From contig JAFARZ010000299.1 of the NCBI GenBank assembly GCA_019245115.1, positions 1 through 50,001 on the forward strand: a stretch of 50,001 bases of DNA. Reading direction: 5' to 3'. This document shows, in pieces, positions 26,771-37,263 of this stretch (position 1 is the stretch's first letter; each line of letters opens with the position of its first letter). The translations under genes and the position numbers were made by a program. Under the pieces are notes generated by a model. The model was given only the letters and a program-made list of their open reading frames with translations, was not told the origin of the DNA and searched no databases. Source of the stretch: Streptosporangiaceae bacterium (GTDB lineage: Bacteria > Actinomycetota > Actinomycetes > Streptosporangiales > Streptosporangiaceae).

Positions 26771-27237
26771 GGCCAACCCGGCTGTCCACCCTCACCGTCG
26801 TCGCCCTGGCCTGCGCTCTGGTCATGTGGCTGGTGCTGCGGGCGGCGTACCAGTCCCTGCCGCCGCTGCCGTGGACCGGAGTGCCAGCTCTGCTGGCCGT
26901 GGCGGCGGTCGAGGCCGGAGCGGGCCGCGACCTGCGCCGCCGCATCGCGGGGCGGGCCAGCAAGCCCGCCAATCCGCTGCTGGTGTCCCGGATGCTGGTG
27001 CTGGCCAAGGCGAGTTCGCTGGCGGCGGCCGTGGTGGCCGGCCTGACCCTGGGCTTCGTCGGTTACCTGGCCAACATGACCAGCGCTGTGACCCCCCGGC
27101 ACGACATCATCACCGCCGGGGAGACGTGCGCGGCCGCCATCGTGCTGGCCGCCGCCGCCCTGTACCTCGAATACTGCTGTCGCGTCCCCACCGATACCAA
27201 ACCACCGACGGACGCGAACGTCTCAGCAGATCGCTGA
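26767..27237 (+). CDS. DUF3180 family membrane protein
   Basis: 156 residues with about four hydrophobic segments (STLTVVALACALVMWLVLRA, GVPALLAVAAVEAGAG, a Lys-Ala-Ser helix near 80-105, and a final Ala-rich segment). The EAGAGRDLRRRIAGRASKPANPLLVSRML region matches the DUF3180 family, conserved after folK in actinobacteria. Function unknown. Its ATG overlaps the folP-folK stop by 4 bases. The final 20 residues are polar and probably cytoplasmic. Confidence 0.85.
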   Translation: MRPTRLSTLTVVALACALVMWLVLRAAYQSLPPLPWTGVPALLAVAAVEAGAGRDLRRRIAGRASKPANPLLVSRMLVLAKASSLAAAVVAGLTLGFVGYLANMTSAVTPRHDIITAGETCAAAIVLAAAALYLEYCCRVPTDTKPPTDANVSADR

Positions 27238-27290
27238 CCGCCGGCCGTTATCCTGGGTCACGTCCGGTACCGTCGGCGGACTGGAACGAT

Positions 27291-28187
27291 ATGGAGTATT
27301 CGTTGTCCGATACCGATCATCCCGCGCGGCTGGCCGTCGGCATCATCGGGCCGGGACGAGCCGGCGCCGCGCTCGGCACCGCGCTAGCCCGGGCGGGACA
27401 CGCCGTCGTGGCGGTCTCCGCGGTGTCGGAAGCCTCTGTGGCGCGGGCGTCAGAGAAATTTCCTTCGGCGCTCATCACGTCGCCAGACTCGGTGGTGGAG
27501 CGGGCCGACCTGGTGCTGCTCACCGTCCCGGACGACGTGCTGCCCGGGCTGGTCGCCGGGCTGGCGGCCACTGACGCGCCGCTGGCCGGACGGATGCTCG
27601 CGCATGCCAGCGGGCGCTACGGCGTGGCGGTGCTGGAGCCCGCCACCCGGGCCGGCGCCCTGCCGCTCGCGTTGCACCCGGTGATGACGTTCACCGGCCG
27701 GGACGAGGACGTCGACCGGCTGAAGGGACTGTGCTTCGGTGTCACCGCGCCGGATGTGCTGCGGCCAGCCGTCGAGGCGCTGGTCATCGAGATGGGCGGC
27801 GAGCCGGTGTTCATCGCGGAGTCTGACCGGGAGCTGTACCACGCGGCGATCGCGTTCGCGGCCAATCACCTGATCACGCTGGTCACCTCGGCCGCGGACC
27901 TGCTGGGATCGGCGGGGGTGGGGGATCCGGCCCGGTTGCTCGGACCGCTCCTAGGTGCCTCTCTTGACAACGCGCTGAGGTTCGGGGACGCGGGCCTGAC
28001 GGGGCCGGTGGCGCGCGGGGACGCGGGAACGGTGGCGGCCCATGTGTCCGCCTTGTCGGGGACCCCCACCGTGCGGGCGGCCTATGTCGCGCTGGCGCGG
28101 CTGACCGCGGATCGTGCGCTGGCCGCCGGAGTGCTGGCCCCGGCCGACGCAGAGCGGCTGCTGGACGTGCTGGGGTCGCATCCATGA
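27291..28187 (+). CDS. Rossmann-fold DUF2520 protein
   Basis: 298 residues. N-terminal NAD(P)-type fold VGIIGPGRAGAALGTALARAGH, strand segments ADLVLLTVPDDVLPGLV, then a DUF2520 C-terminal helical domain with LPLALHPVMTFTG and YHAAIAFAANHLITL. The family is conserved directly before panC in actinobacteria and resembles 6-phosphogluconate or ketopantoate-reductase-like folds. A ketopantoate reductase role is only a guess. ATG 27291 is used; TTG 27303, better placed relative to GGAGT, is an alternative. The stop overlaps panC by 4 bases. Confidence 0.85.
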   Translation: MEYSLSDTDHPARLAVGIIGPGRAGAALGTALARAGHAVVAVSAVSEASVARASEKFPSALITSPDSVVERADLVLLTVPDDVLPGLVAGLAATDAPLAGRMLAHASGRYGVAVLEPATRAGALPLALHPVMTFTGRDEDVDRLKGLCFGVTAPDVLRPAVEALVIEMGGEPVFIAESDRELYHAAIAFAANHLITLVTSAADLLGSAGVGDPARLLGPLLGASLDNALRFGDAGLTGPVARGDAGTVAAHVSALSGTPTVRAAYVALARLTADRALAAGVLAPADAERLLDVLGSHP

Positions 28188-29026
28188 CGGAGATGGTACG
28201 TACGCGGGACGAGCTGGCACAGGCGCGGGCGCGGCTGAGCGGCCCGGTGGTGCTCGTGCCGACGATGGGGGCGCTGCACGAGGGGCATCTGGCCTTGCTG
28301 CGGGCGGCGCGGTCGCTGGCCGGTGATGGTGGTTCGGTGGCCGTCTCCATCTTCGTCAACCCGTTGCAGTTCGGGCCGGGGGAGGACCTGGACCGGTATC
28401 CGCGGACGCTGGACGAGGACCTCGTCTTGTGCGCCAAGGAGGGAGCGGCGCTTGTGTTCGCGCCGTCGGCAGCCGAGATGTACCCGAAGGGGCGGCCCGC
28501 TGTGACCGTCGATCCGGGGCCGATGGGCGCGGTGCTGGAGGGTGAGTTCCGGCCGGGGTTCTTCGGCGGCGTGCTGACCGTGGTGCTGAAGCTGTTCAAC
28601 CTCGTGCGGCCGAGCGTGGCGGTGTTCGGCGAGAAGGACGCGCAGCAGTTCGCGCTGGTGCGCCGGATGGTGGCCGACCTGGACCTGGGTATCCGCATCG
28701 CGCCGGTGCCGACGGTGCGGGACGCGGACGGGCTGGCTACCTCCAGCAGGAACCGGTATCTCTCGGCGGACGAGCGAGCGAGGGCGCTCACGCTGTCGCG
28801 GGCGCTGCGGGCCGGTGCCGCGGCCGCCGCGGCCGGCCCTGACGCGGTGCTGGCGGCGGCGCGCGCGGAGCTTGACGGCGAGCCTGGGCTGGCCGTGGAC
28901 TACCTGGCGCTGGTGGACCCTGAGACGTTCACCGGTCCCGTTGACTCCCGCCCGGCGGTACTCGCCGTCGCGGCGCGGGTCGGCGCCACGCGCCTGATCG
29001 ACAACGTCCGGATCGGAGGTGCGTGA
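28184..29026 (+). CDS. panC: Pantothenate synthetase
   Basis: 280 residues. Joins pantoate and beta-alanine with ATP to make pantothenate. The nucleotidyl-transferase HxGH-type motif lies in VPTMGALHEGHLALLR; further motifs are IFVNPLQFGPGEDLDRYPR, FGEKDAQQFALVRRMV and DGLATSSRNRYLS. ATGA overlap with the DUF2520 gene and overlap of its TGA with the coaX ATG suggest one transcript. The usual next gene panD (aspartate decarboxylase, source of beta-alanine) is absent here. Confidence 0.95.
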   Translation: MTEMVRTRDELAQARARLSGPVVLVPTMGALHEGHLALLRAARSLAGDGGSVAVSIFVNPLQFGPGEDLDRYPRTLDEDLVLCAKEGAALVFAPSAAEMYPKGRPAVTVDPGPMGAVLEGEFRPGFFGGVLTVVLKLFNLVRPSVAVFGEKDAQQFALVRRMVADLDLGIRIAPVPTVRDADGLATSSRNRYLSADERARALTLSRALRAGAAAAAAGPDAVLAAARAELDGEPGLAVDYLALVDPETFTGPVDSRPAVLAVAARVGATRLIDNVRIGGA

Positions 29027-29823
29027 TGCTGCTGACCATCGACATAGGGAACACGAACACGGTGCTCGGGGTGTTCGATGGTGATCAGGTCATCGATCAC
29101 TGGCGGATCGCGACGGTCCCGGACCGGACCGCGGACGAACTCGCCGTCGTCCTGCACGGTCTGCTCGGTCGTAGCGCGGCGTTCGACGAGAAGGAGATCG
29201 ACGGGATTTCGCTGTGCTCGACCGTGCCGTCGGTACTGCATGAGATGCGCGAGATGTGCAAGCGCTATTACGGGCGGCTGGCCACGGTCATCGTCGAGCC
29301 GGGCGTGAAGACAGGTGTGCCGGTGCGGACCGACAACCCCAAGGAAGTGGGCAGCGACAGGATCATGAACTCGCTGGCGGCTGTGCACCTGTATGGCGGC
29401 CCCGCGGTAGTCGTGGATTTCGGCACGTCGACCAACTTCGACGCGGTCAGCGCCCGTGGTGAATTCGTCGGCGGTGTGCTGGCGCCGGGCATCGAGATCT
29501 CGGTCGACGCGCTGTCCCGGCGCGCGGCGCAACTGCTCAAGGTCGAGCTGACCAAGCCACCGCGCGTCATCGGCAAGAACACCGTGGAGTCGCTCCAGTC
29601 CGGCATCATCTACGGGTTCGCGGCCCAGGTCGATGGGGTCGCGCGGCGGATGGCACACGAGCTGTCCCCGGCTGACCCGGACAAGGTGACAATCATCGCC
29701 ACCGGCGGCCTCGCTCCGCTCCTGCTGGACGAAGTCAGCGTCATCCACGCCTACGAGCCCTGGCTGACCCTGATCGGCCTACGGCTCGTCTACGAAAAGA
29801 ACTCACCGCTGGCCGAGGCGTAG
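29026..29823 (+). CDS. coaX: Type III pantothenate kinase
   Basis: 265 residues of the ASKHA fold. Phosphorylates pantothenate, first step of CoA synthesis. Motifs: LLTIDIGNTNTVLGVF at the start, DNPKEVGSDRIMNSLAA, VVVDFGTSTNFDAVS and GGVLAPGIEIS. ATG 29026 overlaps the panC stop by one base; a GTG 3 bases earlier would add one Met. The ribosome site GGAGG lies within the panC end. Confidence 0.95.
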   Translation: MLLTIDIGNTNTVLGVFDGDQVIDHWRIATVPDRTADELAVVLHGLLGRSAAFDEKEIDGISLCSTVPSVLHEMREMCKRYYGRLATVIVEPGVKTGVPVRTDNPKEVGSDRIMNSLAAVHLYGGPAVVVDFGTSTNFDAVSARGEFVGGVLAPGIEISVDALSRRAAQLLKVELTKPPRVIGKNTVESLQSGIIYGFAAQVDGVARRMAHELSPADPDKVTIIATGGLAPLLLDEVSVIHAYEPWLTLIGLRLVYEKNSPLAEA

Positions 29824-29835
29824 CCCTCGACGGCG

Positions 29836-30816
29836 CTACTGGATGCGTACCGCGCCGACGAAGGCGCCCCAGTTCACCGCGTCCACTTTCACCGGCACGC
29901 CGAACGTCGACGCCTCGATCTGAAGTCCGTTGCCGAGGAATATGGCCACATGGCTGATGTCGGCGAAGTAGAACAGCAGGTCCCCTGGTTCCAGGTCGTT
30001 GCGTGAGACGTGCACGCCGGAGTTCCACAGGGAGCCGGTGTAGTGCGGCAATGAGATGCCGATCTGGGCGAAGGACCAGACGACCAGGCCTGAGCAGTCG
30101 AACTGCCATGGGCCTGCCGCGCCCCACACGTAGGGGGCGCCGCGCCGGGTGAGCGCATACTGCAGCGCCTGCGCGCCGACCGTGTTCGCGGTGGGAATGG
30201 TGACGTTCGGGTACTGCCCGGTCGCCGTGTAGATCGCCATCGCCTGCGACATCGCGGCGCTGTTCACCTTGTCGATCTCGGCGTTGATGGTCTTCTTCTT
30301 GGCGTTCATCTGCGCCTGGATCGCCTGCACGTTGGCGATCTGCTGCTGGGCGGTCTTCCGGGCGCGCTGTGCCTGCGCCTCCGCCTGGTCGAGCACGCTG
30401 ACCCGGCTGCCGCTCGACTGGTCAAGCTCCGTGATGGTCGACGCCTGGCGCAGGAACGATCCCGGATCCGAGATGGTGAGCGCCTGTATCGTCGGGTCCA
30501 GCCCGGAGCCCATGTAGTTCTCCGCGGCGAGCTGAGAAATCGCGGCACGGCCGGACGCGAGAGCGGCGGAGTCCCGTTGCTCGGCCTGCTGCGCCATCTT
30601 GGCGTCCGCTTGGGCCCGGCTGAGCTGGATCCGCAGGCCGTCGTACTGCTCGCTCAGCGCGTTGATCTGAAACTCAAGTTGCTTCGCCTGCGCGAGCAGC
30701 GTCGAAAGGCTGGGCTTCGGCGCACTGGTCTGGGCCTCACTCACCGCTCCCGGCACGACCAGCGCCAGTGCGGAGGCGACGACGGCGAGGCTGGTGACTC
30801 CGGTCAGTTTGCGCAC
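29836..30816 (-). CDS. Secreted NlpC/P60 (C40) cell-wall peptidase with coiled coil
   Basis: 326 residues. N-terminal signal-like segment VTSLAVVASALALVVPGAVSEAQT, then a long coiled coil of about residues 45-195 rich in Ala, Gln and Glu, as in RipA/PcsB-like hydrolases. The C-terminal NlpC/P60 domain has catalytic Cys in FDCSGLVVWSF, His in ISHVAIFLGNG and a third polar residue near the end. Such enzymes cut the stem peptide during cell separation, held inactive by the coiled coil. GTG 30814-30816 is chosen as it precedes the signal directly; the ribosome site is weak and a start further upstream cannot be excluded. Convergent with coaX. Confidence 0.88.
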   Translation of the reverse strand: MRKLTGVTSLAVVASALALVVPGAVSEAQTSAPKPSLSTLLAQAKQLEFQINALSEQYDGLRIQLSRAQADAKMAQQAEQRDSAALASGRAAISQLAAENYMGSGLDPTIQALTISDPGSFLRQASTITELDQSSGSRVSVLDQAEAQAQRARKTAQQQIANVQAIQAQMNAKKKTINAEIDKVNSAAMSQAMAIYTATGQYPNVTIPTANTVGAQALQYALTRRGAPYVWGAAGPWQFDCSGLVVWSFAQIGISLPHYTGSLWNSGVHVSRNDLEPGDLLFYFADISHVAIFLGNGLQIEASTFGVPVKVDAVNWGAFVGAVRIQ

Positions 30817-31218
30817 AGCGAAGCAGGATATTGGAATCGTGGTGTACTTGTCAGCCAACTCGGTGGAAGTTTTCCTTACGATCCGCGGGCTCACCCATAG
30901 TGGCCGGCTGAGTTCGCTCGCGGCGACCCGCCAGTTGCCAGGCGGTGGCCACCAGGTTCGATGCGGCAACATGCTGACATAGCCGGGCGCCGAGTGCTGA
31001 CTTCATGAGCGACGACGTAGCTGCTTATCGGACTGCGATGCAATGACTTAACCGGATGAGTTCTGCTCGTAGTAGTAAGGAGGCTTGCCCGCAGTAGCAG
31101 GTAACTTTCGTCCGTAGTGGCATGGTGACTTCTCCCGTAGTGGCAGGGTAGTTCGTTCGCAGTGGCCAGACGAGTTCGCCCGCGGCGACCGGCGAAGCTT
31201 CGACTATCGTGGATCGTG
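30817..31218. other. Intergenic region with degenerate repeats
   Basis: About 400 bases between two divergent genes. From 31057 to 31195 it holds six degenerate ~23-base units; another related copy is at 30897-30930. No open frame shows coding character apart from the translated repeats. Confidence 0.6.
31057..31195. repeat. Degenerate ~23-bp direct repeats
   Basis: Six units share a core like TTCGCCCGTAGTGGCAG with spacing of 22-25 bases (for example cores at CGTAGTAGTA, CGCAGTAGCA, CGTAGTGGCA twice, CGCAGTGGCC). A further copy at 30897-30930 matches 31161-31194 at 27 of 34 bases. Purpose unknown; could be an old minisatellite or a multi-site binding region upstream of the ArgA-like gene. 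Confidence 0.75.
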
Positions 31219-31860
31219 ATGTCATACACGATCAGGCCTGCGCGTACCAGTGATGTGCCCGTGATCCGGAAGCTGGTCGACGCGAATGTCGAATCCGGGC
31301 GGTTGTTGAGTAAGGCCACCGTCACGCTCTATGAAGACATCCAGGAGTTCTGCATAGCCGAACCTGCCGGCAACTCAGAACTGCCAGGGAACGCAGAACT
31401 GCCAGGAAACTCGGGGCCGGTCGGCTGTGGAGCGGTACATGTGCTCTGGGAGGATCTGGCCGAGATCCGGACAGTCGCGGTGCATGATGACTACCGGGGA
31501 CATGGCATAGGCCACACGATCGTCGAGTACCTGATCGCGCGTTCGCGGGAGCTCGGGGTGCGGCGCGTGTTCGTGTTGACTTTCGCGGTGGACTTCTTCG
31601 CCAGCCACGGATTCATGCCGATCAAGGGCACCCCTGTTGCCGCGGAGGTGTACCGCGAACTTTTGCGCTCTTATGACGAGGGTGTCGCGGAGTTTCTAGA
31701 TCTGGGCCGGGTAAAGCCCAACACACTCGGCAACACCCGCATGCTGTTGCACCTGTTACGGGACCGGGAAGAATGTGCATACGCGTTACCCACGTGGCGA
31801 ATCAGTCAGTGCCGGCGGCGGAGTCGCTACGGTTGCGAAGTCAGTCCGGTCTTGCGCTAA
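31219..31860 (+). CDS. Amino-acid N-acetyltransferase (ArgA-like N-acetylglutamate synthase)
   Basis: 213 residues, a single GNAT domain like the short mycobacterial N-acetylglutamate synthase Rv2747. That enzyme makes N-acetylglutamate for arginine synthesis. Matching stretches: TIRPARTSDVPVIRKLVD, VGCGAVHVLWEDLAEIRTVA, DYRGHGIGHTIVEYLI (acetyl-CoA loop), RVFVLTFAVDFFASHGF and AEFLDLGRVKPNTLGNTRML. ATG 31219 is chosen; the upstream frame translates repeat DNA. A GNSELPGNAELPGNSG insert follows the second helix, made by an 18-bp repeat. The last 35 or so residues extend beyond relatives and are Arg-rich. Confidence 0.88.
   Translation: MSYTIRPARTSDVPVIRKLVDANVESGRLLSKATVTLYEDIQEFCIAEPAGNSELPGNAELPGNSGPVGCGAVHVLWEDLAEIRTVAVHDDYRGHGIGHTIVEYLIARSRELGVRRVFVLTFAVDFFASHGFMPIKGTPVAAEVYRELLRSYDEGVAEFLDLGRVKPNTLGNTRMLLHLLRDREECAYALPTWRISQCRRRSRYGCEVSPVLR
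31369..31422 (+). repeat. 18-bp in-frame tandem repeat in the ArgA-like gene
   Basis: GGCAACTCAGAACTGCCA (31369-31386) and GGGAACGCAGAACTGCCA (31387-31404) differ at two positions; a third decayed unit follows at 31405. They encode GNSELP, GNAELP and GNSGPV, a loop insert between an early helix and the VGCGA strand. Confidence 0.85.
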
Positions 31861-32051
31861 GCGCGCCGGGTCGTCGGCGGCCCGGGTTCGTCCGGTGGGA
31901 TAGCGAGCCTGGTAGAACGCTTGCGGCGGTCGCCGGGATCGCTGGTGCCAGGTCGAATGCTCAGCTCTTGCCGTACGCGGCGGCGGCAAGGGTCTTCCCG
32001 TCCACGGTGGGGATCTGCCGTCGCGCGGCAAGAAGCGCGTTGCGGAGTGCA

Positions 32052-32106
32052 GTAAGAACCAAGCGACAGAAGACGGTAAGAACCGTGCCAGCTAGGACTG
32101 TAAGAA
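32052..32106 (+). repeat. GTAAGAA repeats with exact 24-bp period
   Basis: GTAAGAA occurs at 32052, 32076 and 32100, exactly 24 bases apart; the first two extend to GTAAGAACC. They lie in the 290-base non-coding stretch (31861-32149) upstream of a small membrane-protein gene. Otherwise I see nothing in that stretch. Confidence 0.7.
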
Positions 32107-32149
32107 AAACTGCACTGTACAGAACGGTATGCGCTGCCTGGAGCGCGTC

Positions 32150-32332
32150 ATGATGGCGGATCTCGCGGCACTGACGCCGCCGTTGGTTGTTTGTATCGCC
32201 TTCATCGTCGGCCTAGTGCTCTTCCTACGTCACCAGTTGGCGCCCAAGCGGCGCGCGGCCAGCAAGTCCGGAACGGATGCGCAGGCTAACGGCGGTAAGT
32301 CGGGTAACGATGCGCAGGACCCGAGGTCTTGA
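32150..32332 (+). CDS. Small single-span membrane protein
   Basis: 60 residues from the first ATG of MMADLAALTPPLVVCIAFIV. One hydrophobic segment about residues 9-26 is followed by a basic, Ala/Lys/Gly-rich cytoplasmic-type tail (LRHQLAPKRRAASKS). Two adjacent ATGs (32150, 32153) could serve. I recall small membrane proteins upstream of lsr2 in other actinobacteria, but I cannot name a family. No clear ribosome site. Confidence 0.55.
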   Translation: MMADLAALTPPLVVCIAFIVGLVLFLRHQLAPKRRAASKSGTDAQANGGKSGNDAQDPRS

Positions 32333-32472
32333 CATATCGGCGGAACAACCAGTTTTCCGCAGATCTGTCCCGGGATGTGGGACACTTAACGGGGCTGATT
32401 ACGGAGGGTTACCGATGCTGAGTAGTGCCTGAAGGCGCAAGCATCTAAATCGGAGAATCGCCAGTCGCGGAA

Positions 32473-32500
32473 TTGTCAAGCCACAACTGATTGGTATATC
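32473..32500 (+). promoter_or_regulatory. Probable lsr2 promoter
   Basis: -35 TTGTCA (32473-32478) and -10 TATATC (32495-32500) with a 16-base spacer, about 47 bases before the lsr2 ATG. The whole 32333-32546 stretch is AT-richer than its neighbours, which would suit autoregulation by Lsr2. Confidence 0.6.
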
Positions 32501-32502
32501 TT

Positions 32503-32522
32503 TGCAACCCGAATAGGTTGCA
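32503..32522. promoter_or_regulatory. Inverted repeat at the lsr2 transcription start region
   Basis: TGCAACC (32503-32509) and GGTTGCA (32516-32522), perfect 7-base arms around CGAATA. It begins 2 bases after the -10 box, so it is either an operator or a 5' leader hairpin. Confidence 0.55.
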
Positions 32523-32546
32523 CAGCAAGGCAGAAGGGCTGATTCG

Positions 32547-32870
32547 ATGGCACAGAAGGTACAGGTGCTTCTCGTCGACGATCTCGATGGGACGGAGGCG
32601 ACAGAGACCGTCACGTTTGGTCTCGACGGAAGTTCCTATGAGATCGACCTAAGTTCCGGTAACGCGAGCAAGCTCCGTAAAGAACTCGCCCACTATGTGG
32701 AGCATGCGCGGAAAGCCAGCGGGCAGCCCCGCCGCCGCCGTACTCGCACCGGACCCGGGCGTGAGCGCAGTGCTCAAATCAGGGCGTGGGCGAAGCAGCG
32801 GGGATACAAGGTCAATGAGCGTGGACGCATTCCGGCCAACATCGTTGCGGAGTACGAAGCCGCACACTAG
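32547..32870 (+). CDS. lsr2: Lsr2 nucleoid-associated protein / xenogeneic silencer
   Basis: 107 residues. N-terminal dimerisation part MAQKVQVLLVDDLDGTEATE with the FGLDGSSYEIDLS strand pattern. The C-terminal DNA-binding domain has IRAWAKQRGYKVNERGRIPA, containing the RGR AT-hook-like motif that enters the minor groove. Lsr2 bridges AT-rich DNA and silences horizontally acquired genes. ATG 32547 is the family start. It lies upstream of clpC as in Mycobacterium and Streptomyces. Confidence 0.96.
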   Translation: MAQKVQVLLVDDLDGTEATETVTFGLDGSSYEIDLSSGNASKLRKELAHYVEHARKASGQPRRRRTRTGPGRERSAQIRAWAKQRGYKVNERGRIPANIVAEYEAAH

Positions 32871-33263
32871 CAACGTCGGCCAGCAGAATCGGCCGTAACT
32901 GGCCGTGCAGCCGCGCAAGAGGCCGCGCGGATAGGGCGTCGGCTCCGCTTTCTGGCGTGCTCCAGCACGAGGGTGAGCGGGTTCGGGCAATCTGGCAAGG
33001 CTTGTTCCGTCGTGGGACTTTCCCGGTCGCTTCGGGGAGGGGCCGGCCTTGGACAGGTGGATGACCGACGAGAACGCCGCCAGGGGCAGTTCCTCGCCCG
33101 GGGACCCCGAGAGGGTGTCCCCGAGGCAGGCACTGCGCCCACGAGGCCGGCAGCTCTGTCCGCGCGGTCTTTGCTGCCCCGGTGCCTGTCGGGCTCCGGG
33201 GCAGCAGGCTTCCGGCGGGGACATAGGGGGAATCTGGGGGCATAGGGGATTGCGCCGGGCGAC

Positions 33264-33357
33264 GGTCCTCTGGGAGCATCGGGTCCTCGGGGAAGCACTG
33301 GGCCTTCGGGGAGCGCCGCGTCTTCGGGGAGCACCGGCGTCTCCGGATTCTGAGGGC
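33264..33357. repeat. Degenerate 19-bp tandem repeats upstream of clpC
   Basis: Five units with core TTCGGGGAGC: GGTCCTCTGGGAGCATCG at 33264, then at 33282, 33301, 33320 and a decayed one at 33339. Unit length 18-19 bases. Confidence 0.8.
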
Positions 33358-33383
33358 GCCGGTCCCAGCCCGGGCAGGGCGGT

Positions 33384-33397
33384 GTTCGCTTGCGGCG
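33384..33397 (+). promoter_or_regulatory. Candidate ClgR box upstream of clpC
   Basis: GTTCGCTTGCGGCG fits the GTTCGC-N5-GCG motif described for ClgR, the activator of clp genes in Streptomyces. It lies about 190 bases before the clpC ATG, a reasonable activator distance. Motif knowledge is from memory; no clgR gene is in the window. Confidence 0.5.
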
Positions 33398-33401
33398 TAG
33401 T

Positions 33402-33415
33402 GGGAACATGTTCCC
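33402..33415. promoter_or_regulatory. 14-bp perfect palindrome upstream of clpC
   Basis: GGGAACATGTTCCC is a perfect palindrome, 4 bases after the candidate ClgR box. It resembles a LexA half-site pair, but GAAC and GTTC are 2 bases apart instead of 4. Probable operator of unknown regulator. Confidence 0.45.
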
Positions 33416-33589
33416 GCATCCGGGGGGTTGGATGAGGATGAACGCCTCGTGTCCGGGGAACGTCTAGTCGTGAGTGCAGTACTCGCATTAAGTAGGTCGC
33501 TGGACACGCGGCTACCATGCGAAGTAGGCGAGGTGCCAGTAGAAGGTTGGCACTGCGGACCTGGCCCGCGCTGTGAGGAGAGCGACAAG

Positions 33590-36172
<2,583 letters not shown>

Positions 36173-36205
36173 CCCCGCACCCCGCACCCCGCACCCGCAT
36201 CCCGC
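36173..36205. repeat. CCCCGCA tandem repeat after clpC
   Basis: Directly after the clpC stop, CCCCGCA recurs three times, followed by looser CCCGCA units. It is a short 6-7 base microsatellite. Confidence 0.8.
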
Positions 36206-36219
36206 ACTCTGGGCAAGGT

Positions 36220-36269
36220 GGTGAATATGCCATCGTCCCCCCTACAGGGGGTGCGATGGCACATTCACC
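36220..36269. terminator. Long bidirectional hairpin between clpC and mutY
   Basis: GGTGAATATGCCATCG (36220-36235) pairs with CGATGGCACATTCACC (36254-36269) with one mismatch. It extends inwards through C6 and G5 tracts around a short loop. It sits between convergent genes and overlaps the last codons of mutY, fitting a shared terminator. Confidence 0.8.
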
Positions 36270-37180
36270 CCCGGCGGATCCCGGCGGATCACGCCGCTGG
36301 GTAGGGCGTAGGTGTCGTCGGTGACGGGGTCGACCAGGCCGTCGCTGACGAGGCCGTCCAGGGCCCGGGCCAACTGGACCGGATCGGGCCACAACGCGTC
36401 GAACGCCGCGCGCGCCACCGGGGCGCCCGAGTCGCGCAACATGGCGAGGACCCGTCCCCGGCATTGACGGTCGGTGCCGTCGTAGCGCTGGGATGGGCGT
36501 CGCGCCCCGTCCGCGGCCGCGGGTCGGCCCGCGGCGAGCCACGCGCACCGAGCCGCCAGCGGGCAATCGCCGCAGCGCGGCGCCGCGGCAGTACAGACCA
36601 GCGCTCCCAGTTCCATCACCGCGACCGACCAGCGAGCCGCGACAGCGGGTTCATCCGGTAGCAGCGACTCCGCCATCCGGATCTCGGCGGCCGACATGGC
36701 GGATCCCGTCGGCAGCGCGAGACCGGCGACCAGCCTGGCCAGTACTCGCCGGACGTTGGTGTCCAGGACGGCGTGCCGCTGACCGAACGCGAAGGCGGCC
36801 ACCGCCGCGGCCGTATAGCCGCCCACTCCCGGCAATGCCCGCAGTTCGGCCAGTGCGACCGGCACCTGACCGTTATGCCGGGTCACCAGGATGCTGGCCG
36901 TCTCGTGCAGCCTGAGCGCGCGTCTGGGGTAGCCGAGCCTGCCCCACTCCCTGATCGCCTCGCCCGGTGCTTCGGCGGCCAGGGCGGCCGGTACCGGCCA
37001 TCGGGCGAGCCACCGCGCGTGCGCGGGCAGCACCCGGGCCACCGGCGTCTGCTGGAGCATGAACTCACTGACCAGCACCGACCAGGGCCCGGCGTCAGGA
37101 TGCCGCCACGGCAGCTCCCGCGCGCTTCGCGCGTACCAGGCGAGGAGCTGTTCCTGGGCTGAGGGGTCTGAGGATCGCAT
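36242..37180 (-). CDS. mutY: A/G-specific adenine glycosylase
   Basis: 312 residues. Removes adenine mispaired with 8-oxoguanine. Catalytic Glu in SEFMLQQTPVARVLP, helix-hairpin-helix LPGVGGYTAAAVAAFAFG, catalytic Asp in AVLDTNVRRVLARL. The iron-sulphur loop C-X6-C-X2-C-X5-C is intact: CTAAAPRCGDCPLAARC. The C-terminal MutT-like 8-oxoG-recognition domain of E. coli MutY is replaced by a short winged-helix-like part (GRVLAMLRDS), as common in actinobacteria. The end overlaps the terminator hairpin. Confidence 0.95.
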   Translation of the reverse strand: MRSSDPSAQEQLLAWYARSARELPWRHPDAGPWSVLVSEFMLQQTPVARVLPAHARWLARWPVPAALAAEAPGEAIREWGRLGYPRRALRLHETASILVTRHNGQVPVALAELRALPGVGGYTAAAVAAFAFGQRHAVLDTNVRRVLARLVAGLALPTGSAMSAAEIRMAESLLPDEPAVAARWSVAVMELGALVCTAAAPRCGDCPLAARCAWLAAGRPAAADGARRPSQRYDGTDRQCRGRVLAMLRDSGAPVARAAFDALWPDPVQLARALDGLVSDGLVDPVTDDTYALPSGVIRRDPPGVNVPSHPL

Positions 37181-37263
37181 CGAGCACCCATCATCGCATC
37201 CGCGTGCCGGCTCGGCCGGCGGGTCTGCGCTATCGGCGCAGCGATTCCTTGCATACTCTCCGT

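Larger units (their letters stand above)
32871..33589. other. Long lsr2-clpC intergenic region
   Basis: About 720 bases. Minus-strand open frames here are Pro/Arg-rich and have no family features, so they are rejected. Contents: a stem at 33100-33122 (GGGGAC and GTCCCC arms), a 19-bp repeat array at 33264-33357, a ClgR-type box at 33384 and a palindrome at 33402. The clpC promoter is presumably between 33400 and 33570. Confidence 0.6.

Noticed and set aside
30817..31056. c-di-AMP (ydaO) riboswitch before the NlpC/P60 gene
   Set aside because: I looked for the conserved purine-rich core on the minus strand and did not find it.
33402..33415. LexA (SOS) box upstream of clpC
   Set aside because: GAAC and GTTC are separated by 2 bases; the actinobacterial SOS box needs 4.
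32649..33518. Minus-strand Pro/Arg-rich open frames between lsr2 and clpC
   Set aside because: Low-complexity translation of repeats, overlaps lsr2, no start signal or family.
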